Positions 9,139-19,200 of a stretch of DNA of 39,529 nt are shown in pieces; positions within the stretch are counted from its first letter, which is position 1, and each line of letters opens with the position of its first letter. Source of the DNA: Isotricha intestinalis. Lineage: Eukaryota > Ciliophora > Litostomatea > Vestibuliferida > Isotrichidae. Under the pieces are notes generated by a model. That model was not told the DNA's origin. It was given only the letters and a program-made list of their open reading frames with translations, and searched no databases. A program made the translations under genes and the position numbers. The stretch is from contig JAJJLU010003675.1 in assembly GCA_023807065.1 (NCBI GenBank), forward strand, positions 1-39,529, in the 5' to 3' direction.

Positions 9139-10941
9139 ATGGGAATATGTAATTCAAATTCAGAGAATGATTTAAATAATAAAAATAAAACTCCAAAAAA
9201 AGAAGGAAATGTAACAAAAACAAATGATTTAAAATTAAAAGACAAAAATATACCTTCTGAAGAAAAAAAAGAAGATAAATTAAGTAATAAAAAAGTTATT
9301 CAAAATCCAAATTTTACTCCAAATCCAAATTTTACTAAAACTCCAAATAACAATAATATAAAAAATGATCAAACTCCAAAAAAATTATATTTGATTTGCC
9401 CTAATTGTAAAAGTAGAATTCCACATATTATAAATATATTTGAAGATGAAGAATTAAATCAAATTAAAATTAAATATAAATGTATTTGTGAAAATAAAGA
9501 AAAAGAAAATTTAATTGAAGAAATGATAAATGATATTATTCCAAAAAATTTATGTCCTTATCATCAATCTATTTTAAATTTATATTGTAAAACTTGTAAA
9601 ATTAATATTTGTAATAATTGCAAAAATGAAGAACATAATTATCATATAATTAAAAATCATCAAGTTTTTACAACTAATGAAATTGAAAATTTACAAAGAA
9701 ATTTAAGTTTTAAACAAATTGAGTTTGAAGGAAATTGTAATTTATCAGAAAAAGAATTTGACCATAAAATAGATGAAAAAATCAATCAATTAAATGAATT
9801 AAGAAATGAATATAAAAAACAATTTGAGAATGAAAGAAAAAAAAAGAAGGAATTATTTCAAATGATAAATTCAATATTATTAGAATATAAAGAAAATATA
9901 AATAATGATAATAATAATAATAATATATATTCCAATATAATAAAATATTTAGAAATGTCAAAAAATAAAGAATCAAATAATCAAATGGCAACAAACATAG
10001 AAGAAATAACACCAAAAATTCCAAAAGAGAAAATGCCATTATTCTTAAAATATAAATTTAATTTTTTAAAATCTAAAAATGAAAAAACAAAAGAATACAA
10101 ATTAATAGAAGATTTATATAATCATCAAGATAAAATTGTTACTTTAATAGAATTATCAAATAATTTTTTATGTTCAGGTTCATATGATAAAACAATAAAA
10201 ATATGGGATATAAAAACAAAACAATGTATAAAAACAATAAATGAATCAGGATATGTATTATGTTTATTAGAATTTCTCCCTAATCAATTATTATCAGGAA
10301 CATCAGATAATAATATTAAATTATATAATATAAATTCAGAAGAAAATCCATTTATTTTCGAAGGACATAATTTATGGGTAAATTGTTTAGTTAAATGTAA
10401 CGAAAATATTTTTGCTTCAGGTTCAAATGATTCAAAAATAAAAATATGGAATTTTAAAGGCAAAAAATTATTAAGTACTTTAGAAGGTCATAATGATTGT
10501 ATTTTAACTATGATACTATTATTAGATAATAATTTATGTTCTGGTGCTGCTGATATGAATATTAAAATTTGGGATTGGCAAAATTATGAATGTTTAAATA
10601 CTTTTAAAGCACATGATAAATGGGTTAAATGTTTATGTCAATTAGATAATGGAATTATTGTTTCTGGAAGTGATGATAAAAAAATTAAATTTTGGAATAA
10701 TGATAAATGCATTAAAATATTAGAAGGACATAATCATAGTGTTAGAACTATTTGCCAAATTAGTGAAAATAGAATTGCTACTGGAAGCTTTGATAATACT
10801 ATTAAAATTTGGGATATTAATAATTATGAATGTGTTCAAACTTTAGAAGGACATACTAGTAATGTTATTGGAGTTATTAAATTAAAAAATGGAAAATTAG
10901 CTAGTTGTTCTAATGATCATTCTATTAAAATATGGAATTAA
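9139..10941 (+). CDS. B-box zinc finger, coiled coil and seven-blade WD40 protein
   Basis: A 600-residue protein. It opens MGICNS, a likely N-myristoylation site with an adjacent Cys that could be palmitoylated, so membrane attachment is inferred. A disordered segment follows, then a CxxC pair (CPNC near residue 88) with a later CIC that may form a small zinc ribbon. A B-box zinc finger covers residues about 139-175 (CPYHQ...YCKTCKINICNNC...H). A coiled coil follows (about 205-260). Seven WD40 repeats fill residues about 324-600, each ending in a version of IKIWD/IKIWN and together closing a full propeller. The order B-box, coiled coil, propeller is TRIM-like without a RING, so ligase activity is not supported. 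A scaffold role is likely; the partner is unknown. Confidence 0.85.
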   Translation: MGICNSNSENDLNNKNKTPKKEGNVTKTNDLKLKDKNIPSEEKKEDKLSNKKVIQNPNFTPNPNFTKTPNNNNIKNDQTPKKLYLICPNCKSRIPHIINIFEDEELNQIKIKYKCICENKEKENLIEEMINDIIPKNLCPYHQSILNLYCKTCKINICNNCKNEEHNYHIIKNHQVFTTNEIENLQRNLSFKQIEFEGNCNLSEKEFDHKIDEKINQLNELRNEYKKQFENERKKKKELFQMINSILLEYKENINNDNNNNNIYSNIIKYLEMSKNKESNNQMATNIEEITPKIPKEKMPLFLKYKFNFLKSKNEKTKEYKLIEDLYNHQDKIVTLIELSNNFLCSGSYDKTIKIWDIKTKQCIKTINESGYVLCLLEFLPNQLLSGTSDNNIKLYNINSEENPFIFEGHNLWVNCLVKCNENIFASGSNDSKIKIWNFKGKKLLSTLEGHNDCILTMILLLDNNLCSGAADMNIKIWDWQNYECLNTFKAHDKWVKCLCQLDNGIIVSGSDDKKIKFWNNDKCIKILEGHNHSVRTICQISENRIATGSFDNTIKIWDINNYECVQTLEGHTSNVIGVIKLKNGKLASCSNDHSIKIWN

Positions 10942-10987
10942 AATTGGATATTTTTTTTTTATTATTTTTTTCTTTTTTAATAAATAT

Positions 10988-10988
10988 C

Positions 10989-11019
<31 letters not shown>
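10988..11019 (+). repeat. Pyrimidine (CTTTT)n tract
   Basis: A short C/T-only tract with a ctttt period followed by a T run, lying between the stop of the WD40 gene and the start of the coiled-coil gene. It may sit in the 3'UTR of the former. No function can be assigned beyond simple-sequence slippage. Confidence 0.7.
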
Positions 11020-11086
11020 ATTATTTAGAATGATATTTTTATTAAATGATATAAAAACAAATAATAATAAATAAATAACTTCCAAA

Positions 11087-13369
11087 ATGGAAATTCAAGA
11101 TTTCCCTGTAAAATTAGAAGAATTATGTTCTTTTACATTTAATTTTGAAAATTTAATAAGAATAATTCAATTTCTTCATAAAAGTCACAATGATTTAGTA
11201 ACAGAAGTAAGAGATTTAACAAAGAAAGTTTTATTATTTGAAGATGTAAAATCTCAAATTGGAGATCTTCAAGTTAAACAAAGAACAACAGAAATATCAC
11301 AAAAAGAAATGGGAGAAACATTATCAAATTTACAAAGTAAATTATTAGAAATTGATTCAAAAATGAGTAATATTGATCAAAAAGCTTTTGAAACAAATGA
11401 AAAAATAATAAAATATGATTCTCAATTATTTAATCATGAAGATAATATAAATAAATTAAATAAAATAGTAGAAGAACATTTAAAAGATTCAAAAGAAATA
11501 AATGAAAAAATAACAAATTGTATAAATCAAAATGAAGAAAATATAAGTTCAATAAATACAATAAAAGAAGATGTAAATAATTTAAAATCAAGTCAAAATG
11601 AAATAAATATAGATGAAATAATAAATCAAATTGCTGATACAAAAAGTGAAATAGAAACTTTAAAAGAAAATATTGATAGAAATCATTCTGATAATCAACA
11701 TTCAATTTCAAATATATTACAAACTATAACAGAAATAAAAAGTGGGAATAATAATATTGGAATACAAGAAAGAAAAAGAACTTCAATAAAAAATAAACCA
11801 AGTAATATATCTGAAGAAGAAATTAAAGAAACAACAGAAAATGTAAAATATTCTCAAACTCAAATAGAAAATTTACAAGTAAAATTTGAAACATTAATAA
11901 ATAAAATTAATGAAGAAAAAGAAGGAGATGAAAGAGAATTAAAAGAAGCAATTAAAAGAATAGAAGAATTAGAAATTAAATATTCAGATATAAATGAAGA
12001 TTTAGATGATATAACTCAAATGGCAAAATTACCAAGAAGAAGAAGTATAATTAAAAATGATACAAATGTAAATCCAGAAGAATTAAAAAATAGAGTTCCA
12101 AGAGATATAAATGCAGAAATAAATGTAGAATATATATTAAATATATTTTTAAATTCAAAAGAATATAAAAAAATAAATGATAATTTGAGAATAATAACAA
12201 GTAGTGTTGGAGATAAAATAGGAAGAGATGATATAGATAATTTACAAAAAGCACTTAATGCAAGAATAAGTAAAATTGAAGATAAAATAAATGATTATAA
12301 AGGAAGTGGAAGTTCAATTCCAAATAAATTAAAAAATAATATAAGTAATCAAAATACTGGAATTGATATGGAATTTTTACAACAAAATTTAGAAGCTCAA
12401 ATTAACGAAGAAGTAAAAAATGTAACTAAAGAATATTTAAAAAATGAATCTAAATTATTAGATTTAACTCAAAATCCTTCAATATTAAGTTTATTAGAAT
12501 CAATCAATAAACAAGAAGAAGAAATAAATAAGAATTATAAAAGTATAATAGATATAAGAGATATGTTAATAACAAATGATCAAGAAAAACAAATGAATGA
12601 AATAAAAAAAAAATTAGTTAAATTAGATGAAGATAATAGAAATGCAAAAGCAAAATTATATGAATTAGCAAAAAATTTAGAAGGAAGTGAAGAAGAAGAA
12701 GAAGCACCTTTAAATAATAATAATAATGATAATTCTTCACCTACTATTCAAGAACCTCATCAAGGTGGATTGACTTTTAAAGAAAAAATAAATGTTTTAA
12801 CTGCAACTTGTCAAAATTTAAATGAAAAAGTTAAAAATTTAGAAAAAAAAAATGCTGCTTTAACTAGAGAAGTTAAAGATGATATTAAACAAAATTTAAA
12901 AAATGAAACTCAAAAAGTTGTTGAAAATTTCAAATTAAAATTAGATAGTTTTTCTAATAAATTTGAACATGAATTAAAAAATAAAATCGATCATATGGGA
13001 TTAAGTAGTTTTGAGCATAAAATTAATAATAAATTTTATGGTGATTTAAGAGAAAAATTAGATAAGAATGAATTAAGAAAAAATAATAATGTTATTAATA
13101 GAAAAATTGATTCTTTAGAAAATAAAATAAGTAAAACATTAGTTGATACTATTATTGATTTACAAATGGATGATCAACCTTTACTTTTAAAAAAAAATGC
13201 TAAAAATATGGATAAATGTGCTTCTTGTGGTCAAAATTTACCTCAACCATATTATGAACAAATTAATAATATTAATCAAAGTGTTGGATTAAATAAAAGT
13301 AAATTTAAATATACTATTAGTGGGAAAGATAAATTACCTGAAATTAATGAAAAAAATTCTTCTGGATAA
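11087..13369 (+). CDS. Long coiled-coil protein with terminal CxxC motif (DUF4795/QRICH2-like?)
   Basis: A 760-residue, mostly alpha-helical protein. Heptad-like coiled coils fill residues about 35-310, 370-540 and 560-700, separated by short Pro/Asn breaks. A basic patch (LPRRRSIIKN, near residue 315) is a possible phosphorylation or docking site. Near the C-terminus a single CASCGQ knuckle (C711, C714) follows the last helix, then KDKLPEINE. A long coiled coil ending in an isolated C-x-x-C recalls DUF4795 proteins such as QRICH2, which act in sperm flagella and cilia. That family call rests on overall pattern only. The start at 11087 begins the ordered sequence MEIQDFPVKLEEL; the stop is TAA. 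Confidence 0.65.
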   Translation: MEIQDFPVKLEELCSFTFNFENLIRIIQFLHKSHNDLVTEVRDLTKKVLLFEDVKSQIGDLQVKQRTTEISQKEMGETLSNLQSKLLEIDSKMSNIDQKAFETNEKIIKYDSQLFNHEDNINKLNKIVEEHLKDSKEINEKITNCINQNEENISSINTIKEDVNNLKSSQNEINIDEIINQIADTKSEIETLKENIDRNHSDNQHSISNILQTITEIKSGNNNIGIQERKRTSIKNKPSNISEEEIKETTENVKYSQTQIENLQVKFETLINKINEEKEGDERELKEAIKRIEELEIKYSDINEDLDDITQMAKLPRRRSIIKNDTNVNPEELKNRVPRDINAEINVEYILNIFLNSKEYKKINDNLRIITSSVGDKIGRDDIDNLQKALNARISKIEDKINDYKGSGSSIPNKLKNNISNQNTGIDMEFLQQNLEAQINEEVKNVTKEYLKNESKLLDLTQNPSILSLLESINKQEEEINKNYKSIIDIRDMLITNDQEKQMNEIKKKLVKLDEDNRNAKAKLYELAKNLEGSEEEEEAPLNNNNNDNSSPTIQEPHQGGLTFKEKINVLTATCQNLNEKVKNLEKKNAALTREVKDDIKQNLKNETQKVVENFKLKLDSFSNKFEHELKNKIDHMGLSSFEHKINNKFYGDLREKLDKNELRKNNNVINRKIDSLENKISKTLVDTIIDLQMDDQPLLLKKNAKNMDKCASCGQNLPQPYYEQINNINQSVGLNKSKFKYTISGKDKLPEINEKNSSG

Positions 13370-14171
13370 AATATATTTATGATAAAAGATTTTTATTTTC
13401 TTTTAAATTTTTTTTTGTTTTTTAAAAAATTTTATTTTTTTCGAAGGTTATTTAAATTAAATAATTAATTTATTAAAAATATATTTTTGGAAATTACTTT
13501 TTAATTCAATCAAAATCTATTAGAATATTTATTTTATCATTATTGATTTTAATTATCTTTTATTATTAATATATTTTATAACAACATTAATTTAAAAGAA
13601 TTCAATTAATAATCTAAAAATAATAAAGAATCTAATTATTTTTATTAAATAAGAGACATATTAATTTATATATATAAATTAGTGTATAAATTGAAAGTCA
13701 TAACTCCCTACTTTAAATAAATAAATTTATATATTGATTATTGTGTTATTAAATATGATTATTAAATATTTTATTCTTAAAACCTTTAATTTTGAAAAAT
13801 AATACATAAAAGATATTTCAAAGTATTTATTTTAACAAATATAGTAAATAAATTTATCAATCAAAATATAAGATTTAATAATAAAATAAACATGAATATT
13901 GTTCTGAGCTATAAAAATTAATTGAGAAAATTAAACAGGTTGGTTTACCACAAGTAACTAAAATTGATGTATTGAAAAATAAAATATAAATAACAAATAG
14001 TTTATAAATACTTATATATATATTGATTTTTTCACAATTTTATTCATTTAAACATTATTAATACATTCAAAAGTAAAAAGATTAATTAGTTGAAAGATTT
14101 ATTTATTTAAAACTAAATAAGAAATCGATTATTTTCTTAAAAAAAGAAATTTTAAAAATATTTTTATAAAT
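13370..14171. other. Gene-poor spacer with one possible coding relic
   Basis: About 800 bp without an intact gene. At 13915-13989 on the plus strand a 24-codon open stretch uses CAG, CCA and GTA codons (KLIEKIKQVGLPQVTK...), which looks more like decayed coding sequence than the surrounding A/T runs. It is bounded by TAA on both sides. Nothing else was recognised. Confidence 0.5.
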
Positions 14172-15342
14172 TTATTTAAATATTGCTAAGTTGCTATCAG
14201 TTATAATAATATCACAACCTTTTTTTAAACCAAAGAACATCCAATCCATACATTTAACATTATTAGTATTAAAATTACATAAATTTAAAAAAGTTAAAGA
14301 AGAACAATTATAGAACATTCCAGTCATATTATTCACATTATTAGTGTTAAAATTAGATAAATTTAAAGAAGGTAAAGAAGTACATTCAGAGAACATATAA
14401 CTCATATCTTTAACATTCTTAGTATTAAAATTAGATAAATTTAAAGAAGTTAAAGAAGAACACCAAGAGAACATACCACTCATATTATTCACATTATTAG
14501 TATTAAAATTAAATAAATTTAAAGAAGTTAAAGAAGAACAACCACAGAACATATCACTCATATTATTAACATTATTAGTATTAAAATTGGATACATTTAA
14601 AGAAGTTAAAGAAGGACAATCATAGAACATATTACTCATATTAGTTAAAGGTCTTTTAAATTTAATTATTATTTTATACTCTCCTATTTCTTTAAATTTA
14701 TATTCTAAATCTATTTTTTTATTTTTCAAATATAGTTCAATATACTTTTTCATTTCTTCTTTTTCATTTTTATATAAATAAGTATCTCTATAATCTTGTT
14801 TTATATAATTAATGATTTTATTTTCTTTGTTTAAATCTTCAATATTATAAATACATACTATATTATTGTATTTATTTATATTAAATTCTTCAAAACAATA
14901 TTTTCTCTCTTTTAATTTAGGATAATTTGTTAATAAGGTTTCTTCATTTTCATTATTATTTGTAATTATATTTAATATTTTTAATTTTTTTAAATCCTCA
15001 ATTAAAGATAAATAATAAGAAATATCTTGATTATTTAATCTTAAAATTAATCCTTTTAAATTTTTTGAACTTTTAATTGATTTAGATAAAATATTTTTTT
15101 TATTAATATATCTTCTATAATTGAAATAAAATTAATATTTTGAATTTCTTCTTCACAATATATTGAACTAATATGGTTATAATCTTTTATATAATTTAAT
15201 TTATTTCTTCAATAAATAAAAAAAGAAAAAATATAATTTTTTTCTTTAGAATATTTACAATAATGGATTCAAATAAACTTATTTTAAATCCTATTTTGAT
15301 GTTAATTTTTTTAATATCTATAAATAATTTATGGAGAGATAT
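14172..15342 (-). pseudogene. Decayed BspA-like (DUF285) leucine-rich repeat gene
   Basis: From 14753 down to the TAA at 14172 an intact 193-residue frame carries five 26-residue repeats of the form M(S/T)xMFxxCxSLTSLNLxNFNT, plus a degenerate sixth cap. This is the BspA-like/DUF285 repeat known from bacterial surface proteins and expanded in gut protists. The same frame stays open 126 codons further upstream (to 15131) without any ATG. Upstream of that, coding-like sequence continues in other frames: one (ending in IIEDILIKK) meets the first at an A8 run near 15095, and another is separated by a TGA near 15212. I see no GTAA...TAG intron that repairs this, so a pseudogene with a broken 5' half is the best reading. 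An unusual intron or a homopolymer sequencing error is possible. There is no signal peptide or membrane anchor in the surviving part. Confidence 0.6.
14250..14639 (-). repeat. Five tandem 78-bp BspA-type repeats
   Basis: Five consecutive 78-bp units encode 26-residue leucine-rich repeats (residues 39-168 of the surviving frame). DNA identity between units is high, especially over the NFNTNNVNNM stretch, which suggests recent duplication before or during decay of the gene. Confidence 0.85.
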
Positions 15343-15946
15343 TTAATTCATATATTTAATGTATAAAAATATTTGATTTTAAATGCGATTTCTTTAATTC
15401 ATATAAATATTTTATTATAATTTCTAACATTTTTATTGCTTTTTTAAATGAATTTTCTTAAAAATGTGTCTGTTTGTTCTAATTTGATTTGTATTTTTTG
15501 TAAATATATGAAAATAATAATAATCTATAAATGAAGAAATTAAAAACTTGTTTAAATTAATGAATGCTTTTTTTGTTAGAATTATCAAAGAAAATGATTA
15601 AATTTCTCAAACTTTTATTTAGAAAGAATAGCACTAATTATTTTCAATATAAACAATTAAGATAATTTATTATTGATTAAATTAAAAAATTATTGATTTT
15701 TCTTCAACAACAATATTCCATATATTAATCATTTATAAACAAAGCATATTTTACAATGAAGTTATTCATTCATTTTAATTCTTAGAAAAAAATATCACAT
15801 TTTATTTAAACAATAGTCAATAAAAAAAACATTTAATTTATATTATAAATGAATTATCATCATAGGGAATTAAATTATTTTTCATTATTTAAATAATAAA
15901 TATTTATTTAATTTTAATATTAAGTTATTTTTTAATACTTTTAAAA
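15343..15946. other. Gene-poor spacer upstream of PDCD5
   Basis: About 600 bp without an intact gene. On the plus strand around 15530-15620 there is a 26-codon open stretch (NEEIKNLFKLMNAFFVRIIK) ending at TAA, with further stops beyond. It may be another coding relic but is too short to identify. The last 100 bp should contain the PDCD5 promoter. Confidence 0.5.
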
Positions 15947-16335
15947 ATGGACGAAGCTTATTTTCAAAACCAATATGCTCAACAACAAAATCCAAAGAAA
16001 AAAGAAGAACAATTGAAAAAACAACAAGAAATGGAAGAAAAGAGAAAAGTTCTTCTTCAAAGCTTATTAACAAATGAAGCAAGAGAAAGATGTAATAATA
16101 ATATTAATATAAATAATATATAGTAAGTAATCTTGCATTAGTTAAACCAGAAAAAGCAAGACAAATTGAAGATATGATTATTAGAAACGGACAAATGGGA
16201 GTTTATAGAGAAAAAATATCTGATGATCAATTAATTGGTTTATTAGAAGGATTTAATGATCAACAAGAAACAAAAATTAAATTTAAAAGAAAAATTGATG
16301 AAGATGAAGATGATGATGATTTAGCAGGGCTTTAA
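15947..16335 (+). CDS. PDCD5: PDCD5-like DNA-binding/apoptosis-related protein, two exons
   Basis: Exon 1 is 15947-16091 and exon 2 is 16124-16335, joined across a 32-nt intron to give 118 residues (human PDCD5 has 125). The splice restores the family's hallmark LSNLALVKPEKA after NEARER, where exon 1 ends on one base of a Leu codon (T + TA). Before this comes a charged helix (QQQNPKKKEEQLKKQQEMEEK). After it comes the three-helix core (IEDMIIRNGQMGVYREKISDDQLIGLL) and an acidic tail (KIDEDEDDDDLAG). PDCD5/TFAR19 binds DNA and the TRiC/CCT chaperonin and promotes apoptosis in animals. Its role in protists is unclear. It lies 198 bp upstream of PPKL in the same direction. Confidence 0.9.
16092..16123 (+). 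other. 32-nt intron in PDCD5
   Basis: Starts GTAATA and ends ATATATAG. It interrupts a Leu codon after its first base (phase 1). Retention would put a TAG in frame at its end. Placement is fixed by restoration of the conserved LSNLALVKPEK motif. Confidence 0.9.
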
Positions 16336-16533
16336 AATTAATAAAAATATCAAAAAAAAAAAGAATTCTTCTATATTATGCATTTAATTTTTTTTTAAAT
16401 ATTAAAATAATTTTTTTAAAAAAAATTATAATATATTGATTGAAAAATAAAATTTAAAAATATAAAAAAATAAAATAAAAATAAAGCTTAGATTATAATA
16501 AAAAAAATAAAAAAATTAACAAAAAAAATAAAA

Positions 16534-19078
16534 ATGCAAAATACATACTCAACATCAAAATTATCTCATAACATGACACTGAACCCTCAACAAAACGTTC
16601 ATCAACATCAGCATCCTCAAACAAATGAATTATCTCGTTTTGGTCATTCAGTAACATTATGTAAACAAAAAAAAATATATAACCAATAAAAAATTATTTT
16701 TTAAAAAAATAGTAAATTCAAACAGTGCAATCCTCTTTGGTGGAGCAAAAGGATTGAGTTCAAACTATGATATTTGTAACGATTGTTACCTATTTAAAAT
16801 CAACGAAAACACATGGGTAAAAATTTCCCCCTCGGGTGAATTGCCATGTGCTCGTGCAGCTCACGCTGCATGTGCAATCTCTCAGAGTCACCTCGCAATT
16901 TTTGGAGGAGCAGCATTTAATGGAATGTTAGCTCCTGAAGATTTATTTATTTTAGATTTAAGTAATGGAGAAAATAATTCTAGATGGATTAAAATGATAT
17001 GTTCTGGTAATTTACCTGATAAAAGATATGGACATACTATGATTTATTATAGACCTTATTTAATTATTTTTGGTGGAAATTTAGGAAATAGATTAAGTAA
17101 TGATGTTTTTATTACTCAAGTTGAAGAGAAAATTCCTAATAAAGATATTAAAGATTCTTTCACTTGGGGTTTAAAAGAGAATTTAATTTGGGTTTTATTA
17201 GATACTAAAGGTAATATTCCTTGTCCTAGGATGTATCATGCTTGTGCTCTTTGTAAATATGGTGGTGCTCAAAATATGGTCATTTTATTTGGAGGAAGAA
17301 CTGATAAAAATATTCCCTTAAATGATTGTTGGGGATTAAGAAGACATAGAAATGGAACTTGGGATTGGGTTCAAGCTCCTTATCAAAATTATATTCCTCA
17401 AAAAAGATTCCAACATACTATTAATTTTTATTATAATTTCTTAATAGTAATTGGAGGAAGAAATGATAGTGATATTAAACAAATTCCTATTGAAATTTAT
17501 GATACTGAAAGTTCTCAATGGGAAAGTGTGGCTTTTTTTAATAAATTTAGACATACTTCTTGGATTATTGAAGATTCTATTTTTACTCATGGTGGTTTTC
17601 AATTAACTGATACTTTAGTTGCTCAGAATGATATTATTAAAATTGATTTAGTTAAGTTATTTAATAGTAATGAAAAATTAAAAATTAAATTTGATAGATT
17701 AATGGAAGAAGAAAAGAAAAGAAGAGCACTTTTAGCTAAACAAAATTCTAAGAAAGTTACTCCTACTTTATCACCTATTAATGGTCAAAGTACAAATCAA
17801 AGAAAACCAAATCCAAATAAAATAATTCCAACTACTAAAAATACTAATATACCAATGTCTTCATTAATTGATAAACCATATATTCAAAAATATGGTGAAA
17901 TTGCAATGGTATCAAATAATAAAGAAGATAAATTAATAATTAAACCAGTTCAATTTGATGAAAATTGGGGAATAAAATCAATGGTAAATACTTCAGACAA
18001 ACCATTATGTGATAGATTTTTAGATTATTTACTAAGACCAGATGATTGGTTAAGAGAAGATAATGAAGAAGCAAAAGAAAAATTTAAATTTTCAATTGAA
18101 GAAGTTGCTCAATTAACAAAACAATGTCTTGATATAGTTGCATCTCAACCAAATATATTAAAAGTAAGTACTCCTGTTAAAGTCTTTGGAGATATTCATG
18201 GTCAATATATTGATTTAATGAATTTTTTCGATAAATGGGGTTGTCCAAGTGAAAGTATAAGTGGAGATATAATGAGTAATGATTACTTATTTTTAGGTGA
18301 TTATGTTGACAGAGGTAATTTATCTCTTGAAACTATATGTTTATTAATGGCACTTAAAGTTAAATACCCAGATCAAATTCATTTATTAAGAGGTAATCAT
18401 GAAGATATATTAATTAATTCTGGTTTTGGTTTCCAAGAAGAATGTGAAAAAAGATTAGACGATAACAGTGAAGATAATGATTCTTTATTTTCTTTTATAA
18501 ATAACTTTTTTGAATATTTACCATTTGCTGCAGTTATAGAAGATCAAATATTATGTTTACATGGAGGAATAGGGGCAAATGTGAAAAAATTAAGTGATAT
18601 AGAATCAATAAAAAGACCATTTAATGTAATTCATGAGGCTCAAACAAGAGAGCAGAAATTAGCAATGGATATATTATGGAGTGACCCAACAGATACTGAT
18701 GAAGAATTAGGTATTCAGCCAAATGTTCAAAGAGATAGTAATGGTTATGGAAATATAGTTAAATATGGCCCTGATATAGTAAAGGATTTTTTACAAAAAA
18801 ATAATTTAAGTCATATTATCAGAGCTCATGAATGTGTTTTAGATGGCTTTGAAAGATTCGCTGGAGGCCTCTTACTTACTGTTTTTAGTGCTACTGATTA
18901 TTGTGGGAGACATGGAAATGCAGGAGCTATGCTTATTATTAATCAACATATGGCAATGATTCCACATTTAATTTATCCTCCTGATGGAGGCAATACTAAC
19001 TGGATTAATGATGAAGAATATTTGAAAAAAAGACCCCCTACTCCTCCTAGAGTTAGGTATAATAAAAGTAATTATTAA
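16534..19078 (+). CDS. Kelch-PP1 phosphatase (PPKL/BSU1-like), two exons
   Basis: Exon 1 is 16534-16660 and exon 2 is 16713-19078, giving 830 residues. The N-terminus is Gln/His-rich, followed by Kelch repeats (residues about 38-350; LFGGA, IFGGA, IFGGNLG, LFGGRTD, VIGGRND). A disordered linker (about 365-430) leads to a PP1/PP2A-type catalytic domain (about 460-800). Catalytic motifs are intact: GDIHG (D536, H538), GDYVDRG (D572), RGNHE (602-606), LHGG, and the late HE of RAHECV. The Kelch plus PP1 fusion defines PPKL, which includes plant BSU1/BSLs (brassinosteroid signalling) and Plasmodium/Toxoplasma PPKL (cell polarity, apical cytoskeleton). An ATG at 16754 inside exon 2 would cut off the first Kelch motif, so the spliced start is preferred. 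Codons at 16718-16915 are GC-richer than the rest. Confidence 0.92.
16661..16712 (+). other. 52-nt intron in the PPKL gene
   Basis: Starts GTAAAC and ends AAATAG, phase 1. Splicing joins SVTL to NSNSAILFGG and restores the first Kelch strand. If retained, the frame meets TAA within the intron. Confidence 0.85.
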
Positions 19079-19200
19079 TAGGAAAGAATTTTTCGGAATA
19101 TTTGTTTGTTTTTTTTGTTCATTTTAATTTTATTTTTTTTATAAATTTAAAAAAGATTAATAATTCATCGATGAAACAATAAATACTAATTATCATATAA

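Noticed and set aside
15530..15690. Reading TAA and TAG as Gln makes this stretch look like a continuous protein
   Set aside because: Intact genes here end in TAA and TAG and use CAA/CAG for Gln. In such AT-rich DNA any frame becomes longer if TAA is ignored, so this is weak evidence for an alternative code or foreign fragment.
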